Shown here in pieces: positions 38,245 to 53,800 of a stretch of 64,000 nt of DNA. How positions within the stretch are numbered: position 1 is the first letter of the stretch; each line of letters opens with the position of its first letter. The notes under the pieces were generated by a model. The model was not told the DNA's origin, searched no databases, and worked only from the letters and a program-made list of their open reading frames with translations. The DNA is taken from contig JAQFVV010006273.1 in assembly GCA_028023455.1 (NCBI GenBank), positions 2,850,001 through 2,914,000 on the forward strand. The letters are read 5' to 3'. This stretch comes from Epiperipatus broadwayi. Taxonomy: Eukaryota > Onychophora > Udeonychophora > Euonychophora > Peripatidae. Position numbers and translations under genes: made by a program.

Positions 38245-41200
38245 GAATGAAACTGGACTTAATTTTATAAAATTTTCTATATCAATTATCATCAAAAAAT
38301 ATTAAGCTTCAGTTTTAATAAAGGTGGATCTACATATGGCCTGATCATGGCCTTGTGTTTTTTTATACAATTGGGAAAAAAGACTTTATGAGATTAAACT
38401 CAATTTTGTTTTATATATATATAAACCAAAATTGAGCTTAATCTCATAAAGTATATATATTCATAAAGCAAGCATAATGTTTCTAACCTGTGTTCAAATC
38501 CAGCTTTTTAACATATAGGATTCATCTTTCAGATAAATCCATATTCAACATAACTTACTATCCAGTAATGATTGAAATATGACTAAACTAGTTATTCTTT
38601 AAAAGAATAAATCTAGGATGGAATATTGCTTATTTCCATCAGTTATTAACCTAGATAAATATTACCGCCTCTTTTATTACTTTTTTATGGGAGCTTTTTT
38701 TTTACTTTGCAATGTATTATTTAAAGTTTGTTGCAATTATTTTACACTTACTTTTATGCATATCTTGCACAATAAAAAACGTTTACATAAATTCTACATA
38801 AAAATAAGTGGTTCAATGCTCAGATAGTTAGTTATACTGATGAATTCGTACATCATCACTTTTAGCCTTTATGGAACAAGATTTATCAGTTTATTCCAGT
38901 ATCTCCAATTCATAACTTCTTAATCTCCACATAATTGCTGACACCTCTTTTAGCGAGCTATTCAGCCTAACTTCATTTTATTCTTTTAATTTTTTTAATG
39001 ATTCCAACAGTATTTAATAATTTTCTCACATGTGTATTTTTAGTTTTAATCTTTATTTGTTAAACGAAATAGCACTTTTTTATCCTAACTCTGTCGAGCA
39101 GATCGGCAGTATACAAATTGCTATTCTGTAAAATGTATAAATTTTAGTTACATAAGTAAATATAGGTAAAACATATTTACTAAAGATAATTATAAATATG
39201 ACCATAGGTATATTTTATTTTAAATAATATTTTTTATTAAAATATTTTATCAGGTTTTTTTTGTTAATTAGTTCATCCATATTAATAACTCATCAAAGTA
39301 TTTATAGTTGCAACTTTTTCTAATTTCCTGTCTTTATTTTCTTTTCTTTTTTTCGAAAATCCATCAAAAATGATTGCTCTAGTTATTTTTAATATTTATT
39401 TTAATATTATTTTGCTTTCATTTGGTAACCTTTGTAATATTTGCTGCAGTTCTGAACCATTATTTGAGAAATTAATCACATTATATGTTAAATCAAAATA
39501 TCTTAAATAAACATTCTTAATTTTCACTTTCAATTTTAATCCACAAACACTTTTCAAAAATCAGCTTTAGTAATATTTTTGCGTCAGTACTAATCTTTAT
39601 ATCAAATATAGTCTATTTACTTCAAGTGCATTTTATCCATATTTTCATAAATTATTTTCCGCTATCAATATCATGATGTTTTAAATCTAGGTTGTACAGA
39701 TAAATATATCTTTGTTATTATAAATATAATGATGGTAAATCATATTTATTAGCTTTTTCTTAAAATTTCTTTTTATTCAAACTTGATCTATTTTGCTACA
39801 AAAAATTTTAAATCAGAATTTCTCTCTTGGCTGTCTCTAAACAAAATAATTTTTAGATAACTAATAAAAAAAAGTTTAACTTCTAAAATATACATCAAAA
39901 GTAATGAATTTGTTTAGCTACCCATCTGTAAATCAGTTTATATTCCTACTTATCCAGCTAACTATTCATCTATCTACCTATCTCTATATATCTGCCTGCC
40001 TACTTATCTACCAATAGACAAATTAACCTATCTATATGCTTCCTTAATTAATTAGCTATATATCTATTTATTTTGCTATTGCTAACTATCTATCTACCTA
40101 TCAACCAATTTATCCATTTACCAAACTATCTAACTATCTTTCTGTCAATATATTTATTTATATACTTATCTATCTATCTACCTATTTACATATGTACATA
40201 TCTACCAGTATACTTATGTACCTATTTATTAATTTACATATCTGCATATCTACCCACCTATTTTAGATCTATTGATTTTGCTTATATATCAATCTATAAA
40301 TATATGTCCACATGCTTGCCTGTGTGCATATTTTTAAAGATGAAGTTCTATTCAGCACTATGATTCTAGTAGCAATCTGGCAAAATACTGGCTCAGTGCT
40401 TTTAAGATTTTCTTATTACTTTTATTTTACCTTTTTATACTAACTTGAACAGTTCAGGTTTGGTAGAATTACATAATTGTATGAAAGTGTATATACTATT
40501 GAGATTTATATAAAGCACTGTATATATTTGTATTAGAATAATAAATTGGACTATAAATGGAATTATATGGATTTTTAATCATCTAATTTAATAAACTTGA
40601 TATTTTGTTTTATTGTTCACCAATCAATACAATGCTTTATTTCTGTCATTTATTTATAAAAAATAAATCTTATTTGCATTTCCAGTTTATATACATTATA
40701 ATTTACATCATCTATTCATTTTCAAAATAAAGTTTATTCTTATTTTTTGTTATTCTGAAAATCTAGTAGTATTTTATTCATGCACTGTTATTGAAGATGG
40801 ACAATATCCAAAAACAATTATGGAGAGTGGATTAACATTATCATCTATTTTATTTTGATAAATGATAATTATTATAAATAGCTTTGTCTTTATGCCTTTC
40901 AGTGTTTTTTCTGTCATATTTGTTGCAGCAATGTGGGGTTATTTTTATGGTCATCCCATAGCAAGGATTTCTCATTAGCCTAAACATCATTCTTGTTAGA
41001 TTTGGCAGTGCAAGATAGTAGATTGATAAATCACTTTGAGTTATTCAACTTTATATATCTGTTATCAATTCCTGAAACAAATATTGATTCAATATTATCT
41101 TGACCAAGATCAACTTCTTGAGATTTTTTGAAAGTTAATTATCATAATATTATTTAATCTTGCAAGTTCTCATTTGGTACAGTCGGTTTCTTGTTACACT

Positions 41201-44200
41201 TTGTTGAATATCACCAGATACCATTTACTTATATTTGATGATTTTCATCTTTATGGTCATTCTTTTACAATTTATAATTTACATACATGTACACAAAAGT
41301 ATTCATGTCTTCTAATTATTTAGATTGTAAAATTACTAAGTTAAGTTTAGAAAAAAATTACATTCGTTGTTCAATAAAACTTACTCGTTTATCCATAAAT
41401 ACAAAAGCTTTACATCTGGCTGATGTCATTAGCTTAGCCACTAAAATCTATAAAAATAAATAAAATATTCAAATAATAAATACCTATTTAATAAATGTGT
41501 TATTATTCATTTATACATACATAGTTTTATATATAATCTATACACAACTCAAACAGCTAAAGTTGTTTTAAAAGATGTGGGAATATTACATATTTCTCAA
41601 AAGATTTTTGTAATGACCTTATTTAAATTTAGTAAAAGTAATAAGAATATCACAAATGTTTAATTTTGTGAATAGTTAACCATGTTTGGTTACAATCCTA
41701 AGTAAAGAGATTTTTAAGGTAGAAAAAATTCATATACTAATTAATAATTATAAATGGATAATTCCACACGAATATTTTCTTCTAAACATCCATTAAAAAT
41801 ATAATATGTATAAAATTACATATACAAACCTCTCCAATACATAGTTTGGATTAATTTTTTTTTATAATCAGTATAGCATTGTTAAAATTTTATAAAAAAA
41901 TATAAATAATGCATATATAAATCAAAATATTAATAAAACTTATACAAAGTTATTGCCTATATCTGCACACATAACGTAGTCCACACATTAAAATAATTAA
42001 AAGAAGCAAACAGTTTTTAGAATAAATTGCATTTTAAATAATTTAGTTTTATTTTAGGCATTTCAAGAATAAATTGCTCCTTATTTTAAAAAAATATGAA
42101 GTATATAAAAAAGTTAATTCTTTATATTTCTAATTTAAATACAATTTTTTAATGTCATATATAGATTTTATTTTATTTTAAATAAAATTCGTTTTTATTA
42201 ATACAGATATATAACTTATATAATCTGTAAATAACAAACATATGTATATCAAAATGTTAAAGAAAATAATTTATTCATATAAAATGATACATGAAACAGA
42301 AGTACTATCAACTGATATAGTTCATTAAAAATCATAGATGTAAATTCTTAATAAGAAACTAAATTTGCCGTGCTTATAAAAAAGAACAAACTATTGGGTT
42401 AAAAATCTGACAAAAACATTATCTGCAATAGTGCAATTAATTATATGTTAAAAAAATAAGTTATATTTTGTAAAGATTCTAATATATAATCCCACAGAAA
42501 GACACATCTGTAGTAAAAATCTATTAATAATTATTTATTCAACAATAAATTTGCTCTGGCCTAATTAATAAAATAATAAAATGTTGTGTGTGTATGTTAA
42601 ATATATGTTAAATAAAAAAGAATAGTCGTAATCAGCATTTTATTTGTTTGTTTATTTTTCTCTTTGGAAAAAAAAAGACAGAATTTAGTTCCTAGTTTTA
42701 GTATAAAATATTAATTGATGAGAATTTTATTGCAGTATATCAGATTCATGAAAATTATCGTAATCAACTATTAAATGAAAAGTATTGATTATATGAAGCT
42801 GAAAAACTGCATCAAAAATACAGCTATTAATATTATATAGTATAATTAGTCTGTACAACACTTTGATGTATTGTTATATATGTATAATCAATTCCAAAAT
42901 ATTTTATTAAAAAATAAAATATTATTTATAGAAATAAATCTACTTCAAAATTAATTATAATATAAAGTATTAGAAAGTTATATAGTAGACAATTTTTAAA
43001 AAATAAATTAAGAATATTAATTTCTTTGTGATGGTTTCATAATAAATCTTTTTAAACATCTATGCCAAGATTTTAACTTTATAAATTACAATTACTATCA
43101 ATTAAAATCGTATAAATCATATTTTATTTTTATTTGATGATAGTAAATGCATAATGTACACTATTATTAAATATATTTTTATAATCAAAGATCAAGTATA
43201 CTTTGACCAGATAAAAATTATAGTCAGTTTTATTTTTTATAAACTTTAGTATATATATATATTTCATTGCCAATCTTTATCAACCATTAATACAAATGTA
43301 CATAAAATAAAAACTTGCATTACCCATCATTCAATCCATTCAAATTTCCCACAATTCTGTTGTTATTATATTAGCTGATGGGTAATGCAAGTTTTTATTT
43401 TCTGTACATTTGTATTTATGGTTGATAAAGATTGTCAGTGAAACAATCGAAAGTACTTGGGTAAAGAATATATTATTTAATTTTAAATACTGTGTTAAAT
43501 AAATTTGTTTGAATTATTATTATATGATTTAAAAATACAGACATTTAATGGTTATAGTTTTATATATATATATATTAGTTTGTTTATTATTACATGTGCA
43601 ATAAATTTGTTACTAATTATATTATATAAGTAACTTTTTGTATAATTTATTTTAAAAAGTTATACTTTTGCTAATACAAATAAAATCTTTATTAACTGTA
43701 TCATTTTTATATTGTGAATAACAATACTTTATATGTAAACATTATATTTATAATTACATATGTTGTACTGGAAACTTTTTTTCTAATGATAATGGTGGTA
43801 TTTATACTGATAATACATATGATAATGCAAAGATAATGCTTCCAATGTATTTATGACATTTCAAAACAATATATATCTTATCAGTGTACCCAAAAATTAA
43901 TTGACATTTGAATTGCAATTAATGACATTTAATTAAAAATGGACCTTGATGATGATGATTAAACTTTGACTTTATATATTACACTGCATATATTTCCTGC
44001 TGGCATGCACCAAATCCCATCTTATATGGTATCAATTAACATTTATTGATAAAGTGTATTTGAATGGATGGTATTTGAACAACATTAATTCACGTTCAAG
44101 ACACCCTTTTTATTCTAAAAAAAATCAAATATGATTATTTTACTGTTAGGTATCATCTTTGATTATCTCTTGTTAACAACCTTACTTTGCTTAGCTCATA

Positions 44201-45023
44201 ACATGAGTGCTCGGGATCAATGAAGAATTAACATGTATACATTGAAAGTGAAACTTCTGACAGAATGATATACTAATAATTAAGTTAAATAACAATATTA
44301 TTTATTTTAGAAAATGTCGATTGATTTCAGAAATTTATTATAGATATTTTTGTCCGATATTAAAATAATAAATTAATAAACATCATATAAAAATGAAAGT
44401 TGACTACAAATATACAGAAAGATTTGATTAACATACATATATTTTTGTTACATTAATAAAATTTGTTAATAATATTTAATAAAAAAAAATTAAAATAATG
44501 TATACATTCAAATAAAAACCTAGTTTCTGAATTATACATATTATATTTATATTTAAGAAAGCCTCATATTTACGCATATAACTTTAAATCCTTACCACGG
44601 TTTTCACTAGACAGTTTAATAAGCTTACTACTGTGGATAAGTTGAAGTCTGGAGTATGATAAAGTCTCTGTCAGTTGATTTTAATTGATTTTTTTTGTTT
44701 TTGATCAATCTGATTCTTAAAGATGTAACTATATAAATTTATTGACTTGAAATATTCCCCATGGGCAAAAAGCTACATCTCATATTTCCTCCATTTCTAA
44801 GCATCTTTACAGGTTTATCAAATCTCCATTTATGAATTCTCATTTCAGCACAATTAAATAACTATAAATATAATTTAAACTGCATATAATTAATCAAATA
44901 GATATCAATTGATAAAATCCTTTTTATTTCATTAATTTTATTTTCATTTTATTCAGAAATATTTAGTTTATCCTCCATTTAATTCTTACATGATCAAGGA
45001 TTCTTGTAATGCATAACATTACA

Positions 45024-45076
<53 letters not shown>

Positions 45077-48000
45077 GGTCAGCTTATATATGCTTAGTCT
45101 ATTTAATTTAATTGATATGGGTGCCACCTGATAATAAACATCAGAAAATATACAGACACATAATCTTTATATATTTTATTAAGATTCTAACATTTTTTTA
45201 ATATATAATGAAGATGACCAATACATGACCATTATTTGCAATACTGGTCAAATCATGTAAAATATTAACTATTCCTGATGAAGTGGACATGGAATTAATA
45301 TTTGGATAAGACAACATTAACTATAAAGAAATTAACACATTATTTAAACAAATACCAAAACAATTTATTTACAAAGTACAGTAATTGTCACAGAAGATAT
45401 AATGATCTTTATTCTAAACATGTTTACATTGCTGAATATTTCATGATAATTTATGAAAATTTGCTTACTTTTATAATTTAAGAGTAATGATTGCTTTAAT
45501 AAACAATTTCTCCATTAACTTTTTATTTGTTTCTGACTTATTTATATACATCTCCAGCTAGGGGGAAATATGACCTTCACATCATTAAAATGTTTTTTTT
45601 AAACACATCACCTTATTTTCTCCAAAACATGTTGGGGATACAAATTTTAATACATTATATCATTTTTTTTATAAATAACAGAAGAGAAAAAATAACTTGT
45701 CTCTTTCTCTCTTTTTACTTATATTTCATTAACATGGGAAGAAGAAAAATTCACTGTTGACTTTTAATTTTTTAAGTACACCTTTTACAATGTTATCAAT
45801 TTAAAATTTTAACACTAGATTCAAATCCATAATCACATTTTCTATAAAAATGGCCAAGTTGTTTAATTAAACTTTTATTTAAAAAGCAGATTAAATACAA
45901 TTCAAATTTAGATTATTATTTTTTTAAAACTACACAATTCAAATTCTTTCGTGTATCAAAAGCAATTTATCACTCTTACATATCGCAAAATAAATGTTTT
46001 AATATTAATAATGTGCATAAATTAATTTTTCCTTGAACTAGTATTCCTCAAGTGATATGCACATGCATATAAATCCACAGCTCTGAAAAATTTTGTAATC
46101 TACTGAGAGACATGAAGGATGGCTGTAATAATTGATGATGATTGTTCATTTTAAAAAAATCCAAAAGTGAACTTTTTTTTATGAGGTTTGGCATCTTTGG
46201 GTTCCTTTTTATTTTTATTTTTTTTTAAATGTTATAGCATCGGCCGGGACACGAACCCACAACCCAGGCAACTGCCTGCAAGTACAATCCAGTCACGCTG
46301 ACCTCTCGATCACCAATGCAAGATGGGTTCCTTTTTATTGAAACTTAAAAACAAACAAAATACTTTTGGGAGAACTTGTGTTTTTGAATTATAAATCATC
46401 ATCATCACATTGGTTAATATTATATATCAAGTTAAAATTTTTATTTGAATTTTATTAATCATTCAACTTATTATTTTTGTGAACCAAACTTTATAATTTT
46501 ATGATACACATCTTGAACACTTCATTACATATATATGTACATCTTTGCATATAGTTGGTAAATAGGTGTGAATCCATCTTTTATTTATTATAAATGTAAA
46601 TCCTCATCAGGGAAAAAGTTATAATTACATAATATCCAACATGGGGTAACACATTGGGCACTATTTGTAATGGTATGAAAAATTAAGTATGACATGGGAA
46701 GATGACACACTCCATCCCCAATAAATCGTCTCAATAAAATAAATAATATAAAATGAATGAGGATCATGAAACCAACATAAACAATCATATAAGTAGTTAT
46801 AACAACTAATAATCAAAAAAAAAAAAATTAAATCATCTATAATCAGCAATCAGTCAATAATCAATAATAATACATAAAGAATAGTCAAAAACAAATGAAC
46901 ATCATAAAATCAACAGTTAACCTTGTGATTGGATTTTAAAAAGATACACTATAAAACAGGTTACTTATTTAGACATTGCTAAATGCATGATAGAATATAA
47001 CACAATGCTTTATTTGGATGTACATACTTAGATGATAAAATATTCAGAATATAATAATAAAAAATAATGCTGGGGTAGTGATATATGCTGATCTTCCTCA
47101 ATGCTCTATCCATATAATACCATTGGCATACAGGCCAACTATAAACTTAATTCCTAACTTAAAAATACAGTAAGTAGATTTAAAGGTGATATTTTTGCAT
47201 CATCCAGAGTTATCATCTAAATGTTCAAACACCAATATAAATCCCTACATTAATATTACTAATCAGTATGCTCTAATCTAGCTCAGAAAGGAGAACTCTA
47301 TAAACTGATACTGTGAGAAAAAGATAAATAAATATTTTAATTTACTTTAAAAAAATATTACTGGGATAATTTGAAAATCTCTCAAACTATATGCTGTACT
47401 GAAATCAAATTACACATCTTGACAATTCATGTAACAGATAATTGAAGAAATAAAGACATTAACACAAATATTTTTAAACAATTGTTAAATAAATAACTGA
47501 TTAATAATTAAGAAAATTTTTTTAAATGATCATGACAATATGATAATTTAAATTTATATACTTAATCAAAAATATAATTTTATACAAAAATAATTAACTA
47601 GAGGGTTTTATTTATTAAATTAATATTTTTTTCTTTCTTTAAGTTAATTTCTCTTTTCAGTCAGAGAAAAGGAATTGGGGGGGGGGGGGATATAATTAAA
47701 AAAGCATATCAAATTTAATAAAAATTAAGTTACTTAAAACATTCCATAAATTTGAAAAAAAAAATCACATGAATAAAAAAATGGATTAGCACTTAAGTTG
47801 GTATATCCAAATTAATGTTTAAATAATTGCCCCAAGCTGGCTAAAACTAAATAGTTGACCTGGCCTACAGTAGACCCATTTCAAATCCAGTCACAGATTG
47901 ATTGTTGATTTATTTTTATTGATGTTCATTCATAATGATGAATGAGTATTACTTTTACTTATTGATCATGCTGGTAAATTTATAGTTAATTATAGTTACT

Positions 48001-50741
48001 CTAGGAAGTTAACTGGTCTGATCTCCCAGTAATCTTTTTCTCAATGTGATCTCTCATGCTCTTATAATATATAACATTACTTATGTATTTTAAATTTATA
48101 TTAAATCATTTTAATTGAAATATTTTGTTACTTGGCATGTGATGATTTTCCATCTTTCCCAGGTATGATCACCCCTTATTACTCATGTGTGTGTATATAT
48201 ATATATATATGTGTGTGTGTGTGCTTATGATTTTGTCTCATTTTGTGCCAACCATTTTGAAAATCAAAGTTTGTTAACTTTAATAGAGTATATTTAATAC
48301 CTGAATAGGAAATGATATGATGAAAACAGCACAGGCAATTAAGGCCCATTCCTGAAGTAAATATGTAGTAAACACAATGACTCCAATTAAAGAAATGGGA
48401 GTAGCTAAAACCAGAGGTCCAAAAGAAGATGCTTCATAGAGGGCAAATGTATCTGTGGTACATATGTTAATGAGCTAGAAACAAAAAAAGATTCATATAA
48501 AATTAATGTTTAAATATGAAAAACATAATTACAATTTTTTTTTCATTTTCATATGTAATATATATATATATATATAATCTCTTTTTTGTTTTTTCTATAT
48601 ATATATATATATTTAAAGACAGTTTTTTAAATAATAATTAAATGATTAGTTCAAGCATTTCAATGATTTGTTGTTCATAATTCTATTTGTTTGACAAATT
48701 GATTTGTCTTTTTCTTTCTTTACTTGGCTGGGAATTTGTCCACTAATCTTTAAAACGATAAACTAAGGGCTTAAAGTCATTGGACCAACTCGTTAACTTA
48801 ATAAAAAAAAAAAAACTCAATTTGACCAAAAGATAAAGATGTACAGTAGTGTCTTTAAACACCTTATTGCATATGAAAGCAGCCAAACATATAATTATTA
48901 TTCAATTAATAAATATATGATGACTTGCAATATATAATTATCAAATAAACATTCTTGAATAGAATCACAATTTTTAACATGAATATTATATTACATATGA
49001 CAACTCTCTTCTTTTTTATTATGCTATGATTATGATACTATATATATTGAAAGTACTTAGCTTCAAATAAATTCTATTCATACTTTTAACCCTAACCTGT
49101 TTTGTAATTACATATTTTAATATTTGATTATTCATTACATTATCACAGATTTACAGGCTTTAATAATACTTTTTGTTTAGATTTATGTCACATCTCATGG
49201 ATTACTTAGAAAAATTTGGTTATGGAATAAAATACTTTATAGTGACTAGATAAATCTTGCTTTCTTTTTATACATTAATATAAAATGACTAGATATTAAA
49301 TCTTTTATGTATTTATATATAATACGATGATTCAATTTAGCTATATTCACTCACACATAAATATGTAATATTACTATCATTAAATGTTGCTTTTTCAGTA
49401 GTGTTATGAAACAAACATATCTAAAGTTTGACGCAAGTAACATTTGGTGATAGTAATAATTTAGATTTGACTTTTAACTAGCAAAATTCAACTGAATCTA
49501 TTTAATATGTTCATATATCAGAGCCACTGACAAATGAGTAAGGCAATTCCATATACAACTGAAAAAGATAAAAGTAATAATAATAAAAGTACTTCAGAGA
49601 TGCATATAATTATACAAACCAATTTAAGATCCATAAATATGTTTATATGAAATACAAATGTTGTATGCTGTCTTTTAACTTCTGCACAAACATTTTCTTA
49701 AATATTTCAACACCATGTCTAAATATAGCTCTCCAATGTATTCTGCTCCCTAGAATATCATCAACTGAGTGAAAAAATAAATATTGCACTTATTTAGCAT
49801 GTCTTTAAATTTTGAAATAGTGTTTATATAGTAAATGTAATGTATTTCTCTCATGAAAATCATGTTCTTGTTTAAAATTTCTTAGCAACAAATCATATTC
49901 TTGTTATCCATAAAACACCTTTTAAAAAATCTGTTATCCATAAAACACATTTTAGAAAATCTTGTAAGGTTTGTTTGTTTTATTTGTTCAGTTCAAAAAT
50001 GTGACACTGAATATATTTAGAAAAATAAAAAATTTAGTCAAAAATATTGGAATAAAAGCAATCATTGAATTGAATATTTTTATACATTGCTCTGAATTAC
50101 CAATAATTTATTTTGCTGCAGATATAATTGTTTCTAGATATCAGTTGATATATAAACATATTTATTTTACCAAAAAAAAAGTTTGGGGTCACTTCTTTGT
50201 ATTACGCAATGATTTTTTTTGTTTATTTCCCAAACAGATATAGTAATCAGGTCATTCTTTTAAAGCCAATTCCTTTTTAAATAATACACTAATATCATTT
50301 ACACTTTGAAAGTTTACATAAATGTTTATTCACTATAATAAATACTAGAAGCTCTTTCACAAAATAGATTTAAAATTCTGACTTTAGTTTTTAGGGTATT
50401 AAACACATTAAAAAATAGTATAATTTGCATAAATAAAAAAGAAAAAAAATGATTCACTATATTTTGTCATTTTTAAATAATTATAAATAGAATTTTAAAT
50501 TTTGAAACATAATTTAATTGCTTTGTATTTTTAGTAATAATTTACTCAGCTTTTAGAAAAATATTTGAAAACCAGGCACTCTTCACAAACCTGGAACTTA
50601 ATTGTAAATATAGGGATTTGAACTTAGACTTTTAAACACCAACTATCCACACTGTCTAATACAACTGATACACATGACCATACACATTTAAAAAAGATAA
50701 ATCATGCTAAACAAGCACTCAAAATTTGGTCCAGATTATCA

Positions 50742-50812
<71 letters not shown>

Positions 50813-53800
50813 CAGTGTTCAGTTTATATTAAAATAGCAAATCTTCACACTTTAATGGACAAGCTTCAATCTACTCCAACTTTTCAGCCATCCATATCAT
50901 TGAAAATCTGATGATAGAAAGCCAGATCCCATGCTGATGCCAACATTATTGCAAAGCCCATGTTGACCTGAAATTACTCTGACCCTTCATATATAGGACC
51001 TTATCCATTAAATACATAGAAGAGGAATGGGCAAGATACAAGCTTATATGTAAATATTTGAAAACCAGGCACTCTTCACAAACCTGGAATTTAATTGTAA
51101 ATATAGGGATTTGAACTTAGACTTTCAAACACCCACCAACTATCCACACTATCTCATACAACTGATACACATGATCACACACATGTAGAAAAGATAAATA
51201 ATCACTAATATATGTATATCATGCTAAACCAGCACTCTTCAGTTGATCCACATTATCATCTTCCACCTATATATATATAATCAGTGCTGAGTTTATATTA
51301 AAATAGCAAATCTTCATACTTTAATAGACAGGCTTTGATCTACTTCAACCTCCAAATTTTCAATCATCCATATCATTGAAAATCTGATGGTAGAAAGCCA
51401 AATCCCATGCTGATGCCAACATTATTGCCAAGCCCATGTTGACCTGAAGTCACTTTGACCCCTCATGTATAAGATCTTATCCATTAAATACATAGAAGAA
51501 AGATGAGCAGGATACAAGTGTATGTGTAAATATTTGCAAACCAGGCACTCTTCACAAACCTGGAACCCAATTGTAAATATAGGAATTTGAACTCAGACTT
51601 TTAAACACCCATCACCTGTATACACTATCTCATACAATTGATACACATGACCATACACATGTAGAAAACATAAATAATCACCAACATACATATTTTATGC
51701 TAAACCAGCACTCATTAGTTGGTCCATATTATCATCTCCCACACATAATGTTGGCAATAGTGTTGGCATCAGCATAGGATTTGGCTTTCCATCATCAGAT
51801 TTTCAATAATATGGATGTCTGAAAAGTTGGAGGTTGGAATAGATTGAAACCTGTCCATTAAAGTGGAAGATTTGCTATCTTAATATAAACTGAGCACTGA
51901 TTATATCTGGACCAACTGATGAGTGCTGGTTTAGCATGAGATACATATATTGGTGATTATTTATCTTTTATACATGGGTGCAGTCATGTGTGTCAGTTGT
52001 ATGAGATAGTGTGGATAGTTGGTGGGTGTTTGGAAGTCTAAGTTCAAATCCCCTATATTTACAATTAAGTACCAGGTTTGTGAAGAGTTCATACATTTAC
52101 ATATAAGCTTGTATTCTACCCATCCCTCTTCTATGTATTTAATGGATAAGGTCCTATACATAAGGGATCAGAGTGACTTCAGGTCAACATGGGTTTGACA
52201 ATAATGTTGGCATCAGCATGGGATTTGGCATTCTATCATCAGATTTTCAATGACATTGATGGTTGAAAAGTTGGTTTGAGTAGATTGAAGCCTGTCCATT
52301 AAAGTGTGAAGATTTGCTATCTTAATATATACTGAGCACTGACTATATATGTATGTATGAGAGATGATAATCTAAACCAACTGATGAGGGCTGGTTTAGC
52401 ATGAAATATGTATATTGGTGATTATTTACCTTTTATACATGCATGTGGTCATGTGTATCAGTTGTATGAGATAGTGTGGATAGTTGGTGGGTGTTTGAAA
52501 GTCTGAGTTCAGCTTTTATAAATGGAATTAAAATGAATTTTATTTAATTTTAATATATTTTCTTGGCAATTGTATATAACAAAAGCTATTGTTCTGATAA
52601 TGTAATTCAGTTTATTATTTCTTTTTTGTATTTGCAATGTTGAAATATTATTTTAAAGAATATTTTTTATTTATTAGTTATATTACTAAGCTATACTTGA
52701 AAAATTGTAGAATAATAAATAATAAAAGTTAATTTGTTGAAATAAAAACTTGAAATTTAATTGAAATGATTGCTAGTTGGCTGTTACAAGAAATGTGTAC
52801 AGATAGATGGTTAAGTCAGATATTAAATCATAAATTATGAATTTTACTAAAAACAGGAATAATATTTAGCATCATTATAATACAATAGTTGTTATTTCAT
52901 TTAGCAATCAATCTTTACAACATGTTCTTTTATTTTTTTTATAATGTAAAATAATTTCATTCAAAACAATGACTTGGAAATTTTACAAATAATTATATGA
53001 TAATACAAATGAAAGAATATTTTTATATCTTTCATTATATAAGGAAAAAACATAAAAATAATCACAGTTATTTTTTCAAGCATTTATATGACATTCAAGG
53101 AACCCTGGTGGCATATAGAACATTTAACAACACCATTTAGTTAATTTGGATGTTTTTTTTAAATTTACATAACTAAGATTTGATCTTCAAATCGTAATCT
53201 CTGAGTGTGCCATTCTATCATTCCATTAAATTACATAAAGCAAATAACAAAATGAAAAAAGTCAAATAAAAGTACCAGAGTAACAGAGTTTGTGTAAATT
53301 ACAAACTAATTAATTGTAAGAACAAATAAACTTTAAATTCAGAAGATCACTTCTCCTGACTTCTAAAAACATTTTTACATAACACTAATTATATGTTTTC
53401 CTTTAGTGCTATCTGGTCATTACACAAATATTATGCTCTGTGGTTTGATGGAATGTAAAAGAATACATTTAAGAGAATCTTGAGTCAATTTTCAGTAGAT
53501 AAAAGCAAAACAAATATTGATCAATGAAAATGCTATGCCCAAATTTGCCTCTTGGATGCTCAATTTATCAAGTGACATTCTAGACAAGAAACGTGTCAGT
53601 TATTACTTATTCACGATTACTTTGCTCTACAATATATTATTCTGACAAGACATAATCTGACTTTCCTGAGAGTGAAAATAATATGCTTAAAATTGGTTTC
53701 AACGTATTTATTTTCAAAATCAAAAGACTCTTACATTTGAGTAAGTTTTTTTTTTAATTAAAAAAATGTAAATACATTTTATAATTTTTTTAACATTATT

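Larger units (their letters stand above)
51739..52515 (+). repeat. Same ~465-bp repeat, plus-oriented units
   Basis: After an orientation switch near 51738 the units run on the plus strand with hammerheads 465 bp apart (cores at 51916 and 52381). Landmarks TTGGCATCAGCAT, TTTTCAAT, AATATAAACTGAGCACTGA and GGTGGGTGTTT are in the order opposite to 50566-51738. The last unit is partial, ending after GTCTGAGTTCA at 52512. Together with the minus half this makes an inverted tandem array of five partial or full units. Confidence 0.85.

Noticed and set aside
40073-40363. 96-codon Tyr/Leu/Ile-rich frame
   Set aside because: Translation of a degenerate TATC tetranucleotide repeat.
45284-45320. CTGATGAAGTGG motif
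   Set aside because: No GAAA after a complementary strand; at best a truncated relic.
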